Translations under genes and position numbers: made by a program
NCBI GenBank assembly: GCA_900317155.1
Contig: ONFO01000012.1
Span: forward strand, 16,932 to 80,931
Origin: an uncultured Bacteroidales bacterium
GTDB taxonomy: Bacteria > Bacteroidota > Bacteroidia > Bacteroidales > F082
Direction: 5' to 3'
DNA length: 64,000 nt
The notes under the pieces: model-generated
The model's database searches: none
What the model was told of the DNA's origin: nothing
Seen by the model: the letters and a program-made list of their open reading frames with translations, nothing else
Shown: positions 23,116-31,440 of the stretch, piece by piece
How positions within the stretch are numbered: position 1 is the first letter of the stretch
Layout of the letters: each line of letters starts with the position of its first letter

Positions 23116-24054
23116 ATGGTTCAAAAATATTATTCTCATGGAAAATTCCTTCTGACAGGCGAATATCTCGTCTTGAAAGGTGCATTGGCTTTGGCATTGC
23201 CGTTGGAACTGGTGCAATCATTGACAGTAGAAACGGTGTGCACACCATCTCTTCAATGGAACGCATATAAACCCAACGGTCCTTGGTTTTCGGTCACTAT
23301 GAACCCTGAAAACCTCGAAATCATCAATTCTGACGATCAACCCAAAGCCGAAAAACTGTCAGAGATCCTAAAGGCTGTAAAACAACTGAATCCTGCTGCG
23401 TTTAAAGACGGTCTATGTTTTGAGACCCGTTTAGATTTTGATCCGAACTGGGGCCTTGGCAGTAGCTCAACTCTGATTGCCAACTTGGCACGTTGGGCGA
23501 ATGTGAATCCTTACGAATTGCTGAGACTGACCTTCGGCGGCTCGGGTTATGACATCGCTTGTGCCACGGCTGAAGAGCCAATTTATTATCAAGTAAAAGC
23601 TATGGTCCCTGAGCCCGTCGAAGGGCCGACTCCCATGGTTGAACCTATAGATTTCAACCCACCTTTCGCCGAGCACCTATTTTTCATATATCAAGGCCAA
23701 AAGCAAAGCTCATCCAAAGAAATCAAGGCGTTTTTAGCCAAAGCAAATCCTGTTGATTTACAAAAAGATATTGAGGCCGTTTCGGAGATCAGTCGTGCCG
23801 TTCCGAAATGCGAGACTTTGGATGAATTCGCTATGCTCATGCAATGCCACGAGCGCATCATCGCCCGCTGCATCGGGCAGGAACCTGTACAAAAGCATTT
23901 CCCAGACTTCGAGGGCGTTTTGAAATCCTTGGGCGCTTGGGGCGGCGATTTTATCCTTGCTGCAACGGAATGGGATAAAAGCCAAGTGAAAGAATACTTC
24001 AAGGGAAAGGGCTTGGAGGTGGTTTTCGGGTACAAGGAAATCGTACTCAACTAA
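23116..24054 (+). CDS. GHMP kinase, probable phosphomevalonate kinase
   Basis: 312 aa. It has the GHMP pattern: N-terminal YYSHGKFLLTGEYLVLKGALALALPL, the ATP loop WGLGSSSTLIANLARW, and FGGSGYDIACATAEEPIYYQ, followed by a C-terminal LGAWGGDFILAAT glycine motif. Mevalonate kinase and diphosphomevalonate decarboxylase are encoded downstream, so by elimination this is the best candidate for phosphomevalonate kinase. That step is not proven for this subfamily. A 27-28-bp dispersed repeat is read in frame (about residues 163-172, VPEPVEGPT). The ATG at 23116 follows the insertion unit by 17 nt. Confidence 0.82.
   Translation: MVQKYYSHGKFLLTGEYLVLKGALALALPLELVQSLTVETVCTPSLQWNAYKPNGPWFSVTMNPENLEIINSDDQPKAEKLSEILKAVKQLNPAAFKDGLCFETRLDFDPNWGLGSSSTLIANLARWANVNPYELLRLTFGGSGYDIACATAEEPIYYQVKAMVPEPVEGPTPMVEPIDFNPPFAEHLFFIYQGQKQSSSKEIKAFLAKANPVDLQKDIEAVSEISRAVPKCETLDEFAMLMQCHERIIARCIGQEPVQKHFPDFEGVLKSLGAWGGDFILAATEWDKSQVKEYFKGKGLEVVFGYKEIVLN
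23604..23630. repeat. 28-bp dispersed repeat, copy 2 (in gene, reverse)
   Basis: GGTCCCTGAGCCCGTCGAAG then GGCCGAC: the reverse complement of copy 1 with one internal change. Read here as VPEPVEGPT. Confidence 0.9.
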
Positions 24055-24100
24055 AAATCTGTCGCAGGAAAGTCTCGATTTTCGATTAGGTTTGACCGAA

Positions 24101-24221
24101 AAAGTTTGTAATATGAATTTTTTAATTCATTGTAAATCAATTCATTGTAAAAATTTTTCTCTTCAAAAGTTTGTAATGCCCGTTGGACTTGAAAAAATGG
24201 CTGTTTTTTTCTATACTTTTG
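24101..24221 (+). promoter_or_regulatory. Promoter region with four TTGTAA motifs
   Basis: AAAGTTTGTAAT occurs at 24101-24112 and 24166-24177, and AATTCATTGTAAA at 24124-24136 and 24139-24151. Together they give four TTGTAA cores in 77 bp. A -7 element TACTTTTG is at 24214-24221, 58 nt before the ATG at 24280. This fills the 225-nt gap after the GHMP kinase gene and suggests a separately regulated lipoprotein gene. Confidence 0.55.
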
Positions 24222-24279
24222 CTGGAAAGTTTTCGAAGACTTAAAACCAAGTTTCAACTAACCTCTAAATTCAATTGTT

Positions 24280-24756
24280 ATGAACAAGTCAATCAAAACC
24301 ATCATCGCATTGACGGCGCTTTTCGTCATCGGATTCCTCGCCTTGGAGGGATGCAACAAGAAAGAGGCTCGACAGCCCAAAGTTTCCGACTTCTTCGTTT
24401 CGGAATGCAATGACAACGTCATTCTCCTTCGCGACGGTGAGCCAAACGACACAATCTATGTGACCACCGTTGACGACACGAAGTTGAAAATCAGCACTAC
24501 AAACACGCAATTCCCTTGCGATGCGTACACCATCCGTCCTGAAATCCAAGCGCAAGAACAAAACATCTCCATAGAACTGCTCTATGAGGATTCGTGGGCC
24601 AATTGCATATGCGGTCGCCATTTGGACATCATCCTCGAAAACCTGAAGTTGGGGCAAACCTACTCCGTCAGCATCAAGAAGGACGAGCGCGACTATTTCC
24701 AATTCGAGGTCACTTTTGGGCCTGAAACGAATTTGATGTTCATCCGCGAACAATGA
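24280..24756 (+). CDS. Small lipoprotein of unknown function
   Basis: 158 aa. The signal MNKSIKTIIALTALFVIGFLALEGC gives a lipobox Cys25. The mature part is a predicted beta-rich domain (DNVILLRDGEPNDTIYVTTV, TYSVSIKKDERDYFQFEVTF) with a Cys pair in WANCICGRHLDII. I do not recognise the family. It stands between two mevalonate genes with its own promoter and TTGTAA repeats, so it is probably regulated independently of the pathway. Confidence 0.65.
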   Translation: MNKSIKTIIALTALFVIGFLALEGCNKKEARQPKVSDFFVSECNDNVILLRDGEPNDTIYVTTVDDTKLKISTTNTQFPCDAYTIRPEIQAQEQNISIELLYEDSWANCICGRHLDIILENLKLGQTYSVSIKKDERDYFQFEVTFGPETNLMFIREQ

Positions 24757-24845
24757 CGGTTGGATGCCAAATGGCCATAAAACCTTGTGGCATGGGCGGC
24801 GGTAAGGAATTATTCCCTATTTTCGCAGCGCAAAACACATCGGAA

Positions 24846-25934
24846 ATGGAAAACAAATGGTTAAACGAGGCCTTCAAGGGCGAGGTGCCGAACGGCTTTC
24901 AAGGCAAGGTAGGCTGGGCAAGCCCGTCGAACATCGCTTTGGTAAAATATTGGGGCAAACGAGGCAAACAACTCCCTCAAAATCCGTCGATTAGTTTCAC
25001 TTTGTCGGAATGTCGCTCCGAAACCTTTGTGACTTATGAAAAAGCTGACCATTTTGAATTCAGATTCTTCTTCGACGGAAAAGAAAACCCCGATTTTGGC
25101 GCAAAAATCGATAAGTTTCTGATCGATTATCAAGTGTTTTTCCCATTTATCAATCAGTTGAGTTTGACAATTGAGAGCCGCAATACTTTCCCACATTCTT
25201 CTGGCATCGCTTCTTCAGCTTCCTCGATGAGTGCTTTTGTGATGTGTTTGCTTGACATCGAATCCAAGTTGGTCGGCCCTTCGACAGGCTCAGGATCCTT
25301 AGATTTATGCAAGGCTTCTTACTTCTCGCGATTGGCTTCGGGCAGTGCGGCAAGGTCGGTGTTCCCGAAAATGGCACTTTGGGGCACAACTAATTATTAC
25401 AAAGGTAGTTCAGATGAATACGCGGTTTCACTCGAAAACGATATCCATCCCGTTTTCACGACTTATCACGACAGCATCTTGATTGTCAGCGGCGAGACCA
25501 AATCCGTCTCCAGCCGTGCCGGTCATGCCTTGATGGAAGAAAATCCTTACGCACCAGCGCGTTATGCACAGGCGAACGAGAATATCAAGAACCTGCTTAA
25601 AGCGTTAAAAGGTGGCGATTTGGACACCTTTATTAATATCACAGAGTCGGAAGCGTTGCAACTCCATGCCTTGATGATGTGCTCCAATCCGTCCTACATC
25701 TTAATGAAACCCAATACATTACGCATTATAGAAATCATCCGACAATTTCGCGAAGAGACAAAGACACCTCTCTGCTTCACCTTGGACGCAGGTCCTAATG
25801 TGCATCTGCTCTATCCCGATAGTGAGGCAGCCAAAGTGGAGCATTTCATCCAGGATGTTTTGACGAATTACTGCGACCAAGGCCGCTGGATTGCTGACCG
25901 AGTGGGCGACGGACCGAAAAAATTGCTGCAATGA
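24846..25934 (+). CDS. mvaD: Diphosphomevalonate decarboxylase
   Basis: 362 aa from the ATG at 24846. The open frame extends upstream to 24753, but that part is spacer overlapping the lipoprotein gene end. The enzyme converts mevalonate diphosphate to isopentenyl diphosphate with ATP. VGWASPSNIALVKYWGKRG is the conserved N-terminal signature, FPHSSGIASSASSMSAFVMC the ATP loop, ASGSAARSV the Ser/Arg motif, and CFTLDAGPNVHLLYPD holds the catalytic Asp. A 28-bp dispersed repeat is inserted in frame (VGPSTGSGSL) before the ASYFSRLASGSA motif. The stop overlaps the mevalonate kinase start (ATGA). Confidence 0.94.
   Translation: MENKWLNEAFKGEVPNGFQGKVGWASPSNIALVKYWGKRGKQLPQNPSISFTLSECRSETFVTYEKADHFEFRFFFDGKENPDFGAKIDKFLIDYQVFFPFINQLSLTIESRNTFPHSSGIASSASSMSAFVMCLLDIESKLVGPSTGSGSLDLCKASYFSRLASGSAARSVFPKMALWGTTNYYKGSSDEYAVSLENDIHPVFTTYHDSILIVSGETKSVSSRAGHALMEENPYAPARYAQANENIKNLLKALKGGDLDTFINITESEALQLHALMMCSNPSYILMKPNTLRIIEIIRQFREETKTPLCFTLDAGPNVHLLYPDSEAAKVEHFIQDVLTNYCDQGRWIADRVGDGPKKLLQ
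25271..25298. repeat. 28-bp dispersed repeat, copy 3 (in gene)
   Basis: GGTCGGCCCTTCGACAGG then CTCAGGATCC, same orientation as copy 1 with two changes. Read here as VGPSTGSGS, a different frame from copy 1. Confidence 0.9.
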
Positions 25935-26869
25935 GAGACCGATACTATAGCAAAGTCATCCTTTTCGGTGAGTATTCGATGATCTTCGATGCCACCGCGC
26001 TAATGATTCCGCTTAAGCGGTTTTCAGCGCAATGGCAGTTGCCGCTCAGTTTTAACCGAGCCGCCTCGCTACCCTCCAACCAAAGTCTGAAGCGGTTTTG
26101 CCAATACCTTTCTGAAAATGAAGCACTGTCAAGCCTCTTTGACTTACAAACTTTAAGAAAGGATTTGGATGAGGGTCTTTTTCTCGCCTCCAATGTGCCA
26201 TCGGGCTATGGCTTAGGTAGTTCTGGGACTTTGGTGGCCGCCGTTTATGACCGCTACGCTATACAAAAAACCGATAATTATTTGCAACTGAAGACCCTCT
26301 TTGGTCAAATGGAGAGCCACTTCCACGGCAGCAGCTCCGGCATCGACCCCTTGCAATGCTATTTGGGTAAGCCGTTCAAGATTACGCCAAATGGAATCGA
26401 GTTGCTTTCGGATGGTTTCCTGAAAAAAGACATCCACATCTGCTTGATTGACACAAAGATAAAAAGCAACACCAAGCCTTTGGTCAACCATTTCAAGTCG
26501 CAGCGCGAGGATCCCGAGTTTTTGAACCAATTCCAGTCGGAGTATGTGCCTTGTGTAACCTCTTGCATTGATGCAATGATTAGCAGTAACAAAGAATTGT
26601 TTTTCAATGCTTTGAAGCGACTTACAAAAGGCCAATTGCAGTTCCTCCGCCCGATGATAACCGAAAACACACTAGACCTTTTCACGACCAATTTTGGCTT
26701 CAATTTTGGCGTAAAAATCTCAGGCTCAGGCGGTGGCGGCTATGTGTTGGGCTTTACGGATGATGTTGAGAAAGCTAATGAATTACTTAGCCTCCCATGT
26801 CATTCCAACGTTGGCATGCAGGGGCGGAGGGAATCTATGGGAGGCGGATTTGATGTTATTTGGCTCTAA
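25931..26869 (+). CDS. mvk: Mevalonate kinase
   Basis: 312 aa. MRDRYYSKVILFGEYSMIFD is the N-terminal GHMP motif. VPSGYGLGSSGTLVAAVYD is the ATP loop, FHGSSSGIDPLQCYLGKPF carries the mevalonate kinase-type SSGIDP motif with the catalytic Asp, and ISGSGGGGYVLGFT is the C-terminal glycine motif. It phosphorylates mevalonate. It overlaps mvaD by 4 nt, so the two are translationally coupled. The assignment as mevalonate rather than phosphomevalonate kinase rests on the GSSSGIDP motif. Confidence 0.88.
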   Translation: MRDRYYSKVILFGEYSMIFDATALMIPLKRFSAQWQLPLSFNRAASLPSNQSLKRFCQYLSENEALSSLFDLQTLRKDLDEGLFLASNVPSGYGLGSSGTLVAAVYDRYAIQKTDNYLQLKTLFGQMESHFHGSSSGIDPLQCYLGKPFKITPNGIELLSDGFLKKDIHICLIDTKIKSNTKPLVNHFKSQREDPEFLNQFQSEYVPCVTSCIDAMISSNKELFFNALKRLTKGQLQFLRPMITENTLDLFTTNFGFNFGVKISGSGGGGYVLGFTDDVEKANELLSLPCHSNVGMQGRRESMGGGFDVIWL

Positions 26870-26874
26870 TTTTC

Positions 26875-26882
26875 TATTTTTG
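26875..26882 (+). promoter_or_regulatory. -7 element before the GtrA gene
   Basis: TATTTTTG six nt after the mevalonate kinase stop and 8 nt before the ATG at 26891; the 5' leader would be only a few nucleotides. Confidence 0.6.
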
Positions 26883-26890
26883 CAACCTCA

Positions 26891-27403
26891 ATGTCAGCCT
26901 TGAAAAACATAGAATCCTGGATAGAACGCACTTTGACCTCGGTCATCGACTTTTTCTATCCGCCTTTCCGCAAGGTGATGAGCCTCGAGTTGTTCCGTTA
27001 TGCAGCTTGCGGCGGAATGAATCTTGTGTTGGAGTGGGTGCTGTACTATGTTTTCTATCATTTTATTTTCCATGCGCAGGTGTTCGACCTCGGTTTCATT
27101 GCCTTCACGCCCCATATCGCGGCCTTCGTGTTTAAGTTTCCCATCACTTTCCTGACGGGTTTCTGGATGGCGCGACACATCAGTTTTTCAGGCTCCACCT
27201 TGCGCGGCAGGACGCAGATTGTCAGGTATTTCCTCGTCACTGTGGGCAATATCCTCATCAACTACTTCGGCCTGAAACTCTTTGTCGAAGTGTTCCAATG
27301 GTGGCCGACCGTTTCCTACGTCATCATCTCTGTCATCTGCGTGACATTCAGCTATTTGACGAACAAGTTTTATTCGTTTAGGAAAGAAAAAAAAGCAGAA
27401 TAA
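26891..27403 (+). CDS. GtrA family membrane protein
   Basis: 170 aa with four predicted membrane helices, as usual for GtrA. Recognisable parts are FRYAACGGMNLVLEWVLYYV, AAFVFKFPITFLTGFWMARH, RYFLVTVGNILINYFGLKLF and the ending FSYLTNKFYSFRKEKKAE. GtrA proteins are thought to help flip or carry lipid-linked sugars. No glycosyltransferase is adjacent here, so its partner is elsewhere. It is a longer form than the one at 55289. Confidence 0.9.
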   Translation: MSALKNIESWIERTLTSVIDFFYPPFRKVMSLELFRYAACGGMNLVLEWVLYYVFYHFIFHAQVFDLGFIAFTPHIAAFVFKFPITFLTGFWMARHISFSGSTLRGRTQIVRYFLVTVGNILINYFGLKLFVEVFQWWPTVSYVIISVICVTFSYLTNKFYSFRKEKKAE

Positions 27404-27437
27404 TCGAAATAAGTTGTTGTTTGTTCAGAAATATTAT

Positions 27438-27445
27438 TACTTTTG
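27438..27445 (+). promoter_or_regulatory. -7 promoter element of the AAA ATPase gene
   Basis: TACTTTTG 48 nt before the ATG at 27494; the AT-rich leader contains repeated TTATTGGAATAATAATTAT-type sequence. Confidence 0.55.
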
Positions 27446-27493
27446 CAATTATTATTGGAATAATAATTATCGAAGTAATAAAATTACAATTTA

Positions 27494-28633
27494 ATGAATA
27501 GCAATAAGATAGCTAATCCTTTTGTTATTGGAAAATACGTTTCCGAGGATTATTTCTGCGACAGGTACGATGAAACCGCTTTCTTGAAAAAGCAAGTCGA
27601 CAATGGAAGAAACACGGCAATTATCGCGCCTCGACGTTTGGGAAAAACGGGTCTGATCCATCATTTTTTTTCCCAACCCGACATCGCAAAGCGTTATCAA
27701 ACCATATTCATTGATATTTATGCCACCGATTCCCTTTCAGAATTCGTTTACCTGCTTGGGAAAACCATCTATAAGGAACTCAAGCCTTTACACACGCGAT
27801 GGACCGAAAGGTTCTTCACAACCATCAAGTCGCTGCGACCTGGTTTCAAGTTGGATGCTGCGACAGGTGAACCCATTTTCGACATTGGATTAGGAAGCAT
27901 CGAGCAGCCTCAAACAACAATCGATGAGATTTTTGATTACCTCGAAGCTGCCGACAAGTCGTGTATTGTGGCAATCGATGAATTCCAACAAATTACGAAT
28001 TATGCCGAAAAAAATGTAGAAGCCTTGTTGCGGACGAAAATCCAACAATGCAAACAAACTTTGTTCATTTTTTCGGGCAGCCGCCGACATCTGATGAACC
28101 AAATGTTCAACTCGCCTTCAAAACCGTTCTATCAAAGCGTTATCACTACCGACCTAAAGCCATTAGACAAAGTTGTTTACACTGCCTTCGCCAGAAAGCT
28201 GTTTGCTGATTACGGGAAAACCATTTCTGAAGAACTTCTCGAACAAGTCTATGACGATTACGAAGGAGTGACTTGGTATATGCAAATGATTATGAATGAA
28301 CTTTTTGCACTTACCGAGAAAGGGGATAACTGCAAGTTGGAATCCTACCCGATAGCTCTGAAGAACGTCATTCAGACCCAGGAATCGAGTTACAAAGATA
28401 CCTTGTCGAATATCTCCGCCAAGCAGAAACCCGTATTGTTTGCCATTGCCAAAGAAGGTGAAGCCACCAACGTGACCTCGGTTAAATTTTTGAAGGACAA
28501 CGGCTTGTCTTCTTCAAGTTCAGTGCAGTCAGCACTGAAGGGTTTATTGGAAAAAGACATTATTACCCGCACTGAGAATGGGTACCGGGTGTATGATTAT
28601 TTCTTCGCCGAATGGCTGGTATGGAATTATTGA
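27494..28633 (+). CDS. AAA ATPase of the DUF234/ATPase_2 type
   Basis: 379 aa. Start MNSNKIANPFVIGKYVSEDYF, then a typical N-terminal region FCDRYDETAFLKKQVDNGRN. Walker A is IIAPRRLGKTGLIHHFF (about 43-59) and Walker B is CIVAIDEFQQI (about 156-166). A sensor-like FIFSGSRRHLM and a C-terminal winged-helix (ISAKQKPVLFAIAKEGEATN, then SSSSVQSALKGLLEKDIITR) complete it. These ATPases are common as orphan genes in Bacteroidota and archaea; function is unproven, with proposals from transcription control to defence. It is a monocistron with its own promoter, convergent with recG, the stops being adjacent. Confidence 0.85.
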   Translation: MNSNKIANPFVIGKYVSEDYFCDRYDETAFLKKQVDNGRNTAIIAPRRLGKTGLIHHFFSQPDIAKRYQTIFIDIYATDSLSEFVYLLGKTIYKELKPLHTRWTERFFTTIKSLRPGFKLDAATGEPIFDIGLGSIEQPQTTIDEIFDYLEAADKSCIVAIDEFQQITNYAEKNVEALLRTKIQQCKQTLFIFSGSRRHLMNQMFNSPSKPFYQSVITTDLKPLDKVVYTAFARKLFADYGKTISEELLEQVYDDYEGVTWYMQMIMNELFALTEKGDNCKLESYPIALKNVIQTQESSYKDTLSNISAKQKPVLFAIAKEGEATNVTSVKFLKDNGLSSSSSVQSALKGLLEKDIITRTENGYRVYDYFFAEWLVWNY

Positions 28634-30739
28634 TCATCCAATCTGACTCCAATCAAAAGTCTGGGCAAACAACTCCTTGTAATGCTCTCTTAACATCCTG
28701 TTCTCGGGCTTGATGAGTTTCGGGTCGTCAGACAAGAGTTTGATGGCGGCCTCGCGGACTTGCGGGATTAATGCTCCGTCTTTTTGAAGGTCCCCAATCA
28801 GCATCTCGATTTGTCCAGATTGCCTTGTGCCGCCCGTCTCGCCTGGGCCGCGCAATTCCAAGTCGACCTCGGCGATTTCGAAGCCGTCGTTGGTGCTGCA
28901 CATGGTTTTCATGCGAGTCTTGCCATCGTTGGTCAACTTATGGTCGGTGACGAGGATGCAATAGGACTGGTCGGCGCCACGACCCACGCGGCCGCGCAAC
29001 TGGTGCAACTGGGACAAGCCGAAGCGATTGGCGTTTTCGATAATCATCACCGTGGCGTTGGGGATATTCACGCCCACCTCGATGACGGTTGTGGCTACCA
29101 TGATTTGCGCATTCCTATTGATAAAACGCTGCATCTCGAAGTCCTTGTCCTCGGCAGCCAACCGGCCATGGCACACGCAAAGTTTGTACTGCGGCTCGGG
29201 GAAGTCGTGCAACAAAGCCTCATAGCCCTCCTGAAGCGCAATCATATCCGTGTTTTCCGACTCCTTGATGCAGGGATAGACCACATAAATCTGTCGCCCA
29301 AGCGCAATCTGTTGCTTCATGAACATCATGATGCGGTAGCGGTCATCGCTATAGACATGGTAAGTCTGCACAGGCTTTCTGCCAGGAGGCAACTCATCGA
29401 TTTTGGAGACATCAAGGTCGCCATATTGCGTCATGGCGAGGGTGCGTGGGATAGGCGTGGCGGTCATCACCAAAGTGTGGGGCGGAATTTCGGTTTTCTC
29501 GTAGAATTTTGACCTTTGCTCCACACCAAAACGGTGTTGCTCGTCGATAATGGCCAAGCCCAAGTTCTTGAACACCACCTTGCTTTCAATCAGTGCGTGG
29601 GTGCCGACCACGATTTGCATCGTGCCGTCGGCCAAACCAGCATAGATCTTCCTTCTCTCCCCTATTTTGGTGGAACCCGTCAGCAAGGCGAAGTTGATAT
29701 TCATGTCCTTCAGCTGCTCCTGCAAGGTGGCAAAATGCTGTGTGGCCAGGATTTCAGTAGGTGCCATGAGGCAGGCTTGGAAACCATTGTCCAAGGCCAA
29801 GAGCATCACCATAAGGGCAACGATGGTCTTGCCGCTGCCCACGTCACCTTGCAACAGGCGGTTCATCTGATGGCCCGAACCCAAGTCCTTTCGGATTTCC
29901 TTGATGACACGCTTTTGGGCGTTAGTTAGTGGAAAGGGCAAATGGTTTTTGTAAAAATCGTTGAAATAGTCGCCCACCACACTAAAGACATGACCTTTGA
30001 TGGCTTGCTCTCGGTGCATCTTGTTGCGCAACAGTTTGAGTTGGAAGAAGAAATGCTCCTCGTATTTCAGCCGGCGCGTGGCCTGCTGGATTTCGATGTT
30101 GTTGGACGGCAGGTGTATCTCGTAATAAGCGTAGCGGCGTGGAATCAGTTGCTCTTGCTCAATGAGGGTTTTTGGCAGGGTCTCCGGGATGTATTCGTAG
30201 ACCTGTTGCAGAATAAGTTTCTGTAGTTTGGCGATAGTGCGCGTGCCAAGGCCATGGTCTTTCATCTTCTCGGTGGTGTTGTAGACGCCCTGCAAGCCTT
30301 CACCGATGAGCGGGTCCTTGGGGTCGTACTCCTCGATTTCGGGGTGAACGAAGTTGAAGTTGTGGTTGAACTCGCTCGCTTTGCCGAACAACACATATTT
30401 CACGCCCGGCTTGAAGCGGTCCTTGATCCATTTCAGACCACGGAACCACACCACTTCGATGCTGCCCGTCTCGTCACTGAAAAGCCCCGTGGCGCGTGTG
30501 GCCCTCGGCGCCCCAATGAGTTTGATGTTGGAGATGGTGCCAACGAGTTGGTAATAGACAGTGTCGTCATTAATGTAGGCCACCTTTTGGATTTGGCTGC
30601 GATCGATATGACGGAACGGAAACTGGTTGAGCATGTCCTGATAGGTATGCACGTCCAACTCCTTCTTCAGGACTTCGGCCTTCTTCGGCCCGACGCCCTT
30701 CAGATAGGCGATATTCGTTTGCAGGAGGTTCTGTTCCAT
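28634..30739 (-). CDS. recG: ATP-dependent DNA helicase RecG
   Basis: 701 aa from the ATG at 30739, the family's usual length; the open frame upstream of it crosses the divergent TatD gene. It remodels stalled replication forks and Holliday junctions. The N-terminal wedge/OB part begins NIAYLKGVGPKKAEVLKKEL. The helicase motifs are RLLQGDVGSGKTIVAL (I), AIIDEQHRFGVEQR (II, DEQH), LVMTATPIPRTLA (III), then VCHGRLA, ATTVIEVGVNIPNATVM and LSQLHQLRGRVGRG (VI). The start codon is 4 nt after a minus-strand TACTTTTG, so the message is probably leaderless. Confidence 0.96.
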   Translation of the reverse strand: MEQNLLQTNIAYLKGVGPKKAEVLKKELDVHTYQDMLNQFPFRHIDRSQIQKVAYINDDTVYYQLVGTISNIKLIGAPRATRATGLFSDETGSIEVVWFRGLKWIKDRFKPGVKYVLFGKASEFNHNFNFVHPEIEEYDPKDPLIGEGLQGVYNTTEKMKDHGLGTRTIAKLQKLILQQVYEYIPETLPKTLIEQEQLIPRRYAYYEIHLPSNNIEIQQATRRLKYEEHFFFQLKLLRNKMHREQAIKGHVFSVVGDYFNDFYKNHLPFPLTNAQKRVIKEIRKDLGSGHQMNRLLQGDVGSGKTIVALMVMLLALDNGFQACLMAPTEILATQHFATLQEQLKDMNINFALLTGSTKIGERRKIYAGLADGTMQIVVGTHALIESKVVFKNLGLAIIDEQHRFGVEQRSKFYEKTEIPPHTLVMTATPIPRTLAMTQYGDLDVSKIDELPPGRKPVQTYHVYSDDRYRIMMFMKQQIALGRQIYVVYPCIKESENTDMIALQEGYEALLHDFPEPQYKLCVCHGRLAAEDKDFEMQRFINRNAQIMVATTVIEVGVNIPNATVMIIENANRFGLSQLHQLRGRVGRGADQSYCILVTDHKLTNDGKTRMKTMCSTNDGFEIAEVDLELRGPGETGGTRQSGQIEMLIGDLQKDGALIPQVREAAIKLLSDDPKLIKPENRMLREHYKELFAQTFDWSQIG

Positions 30740-30743
30740 GCGA

Positions 30744-30770
30744 CAAAAGTAAGGATTTTTTCTAATTTTG
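30744..30770. promoter_or_regulatory. Back-to-back promoters of recG and the TatD gene
   Basis: The minus-strand element TACTTTTG (30744-30751) is 4 nt from the recG ATG; the plus-strand element TAATTTTG (30763-30770) is 5 nt from the TatD ATG. Only 36 bp separate the two start codons. The core shares 20 or more identical bases with the lemA/ricT promoter region at 47564. Confidence 0.7.
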
Positions 30771-30775
30771 CAGCC

Positions 30776-31438
30776 ATGGACAGCCCTTTTATCAACATAC
30801 ACACCCATACATTGAAGTCTGGCGACAATCTCATCCAAATCGTCAACTTGGAATTGGAAACACCATGTCCCGAACAAGGCTATTACAGTTACGGCATCCA
30901 CCCATGGGCATTGGATAAGGCTGATTTTCAAGTTGATGAAGCCTTGAACAAACTGAAAGAGAACTTGCAACAGCCACAAATCATTGCCCTAGGTGAGGCA
31001 GGTTTGGACAAGATGCACAAAGCGAATTTTGAGCAACAGCTTGCCGTTTTCGAGCGTCAAATCAAGCTTTCGGAAGCCTTGCAAAAGCCAATGATCCTGC
31101 ATAATGTGAGAAGCCATAACGAAATCATCGCCTTGCGGAAGAAACACAAAGCCAAGCAACCTTGGATTGTTCATGGTTTCAGCGGCACCGAACAAGATGT
31201 AAAGCAACTCATCGGGCAGGGAATTTATCTTTCTGTGGGCGAGAGTCTGCTGCATCCTGAAAGAAAGATACATAAATCATTCAAATTCATAGATTTGGAT
31301 TATCTTTTCCTTGAAACCGACATGGCGGAAATCGGGGTTGAAACGATTTACGAGGCAGCGGCAAATTTGTTGGAAATGGACTTGTCGACCCTGCAAACGA
31401 GAATCTTTGCTAACTTTGCACGCTTATTCAGACTTTAG
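30776..31438 (+). CDS. TatD family metal-dependent hydrolase
   Basis: 220 aa from the ATG at 30776; the longer frame back to 30254 only reads the antisense of recG. FINIHTHTL is the N-terminal metal-binding HxH, YYSYGIHPWAL and IIALGEAGLDK carry the Glu ligand, MILHNVRSHNEII and WIVHGFSGT carry His ligands and LFLETDMAEIG the Asp. It is somewhat shorter than classic TatD DNases (about 260 aa). Family members are divalent-metal 3'-5' exonucleases or D-aminoacyl-tRNA deacylase-like; the substrate here is open. Cytosolic. The phosphatase gene follows after 2 nt. Confidence 0.88.
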   Translation: MDSPFINIHTHTLKSGDNLIQIVNLELETPCPEQGYYSYGIHPWALDKADFQVDEALNKLKENLQQPQIIALGEAGLDKMHKANFEQQLAVFERQIKLSEALQKPMILHNVRSHNEIIALRKKHKAKQPWIVHGFSGTEQDVKQLIGQGIYLSVGESLLHPERKIHKSFKFIDLDYLFLETDMAEIGVETIYEAAANLLEMDLSTLQTRIFANFARLFRL

Positions 31439-31440
31439 AC

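Noticed and set aside
22970-23155. Small open frame after the GxxExxY gene
   Set aside because: It reads through the CACGCAGAATCCGC repeats and overlaps the GHMP kinase start; the peptide is a translation of repeats.
30254-30775. N-terminal extension of the TatD frame
   Set aside because: It lies opposite recG and before the TAATTTTG promoter; TatD similarity starts only at the ATG at 30776.
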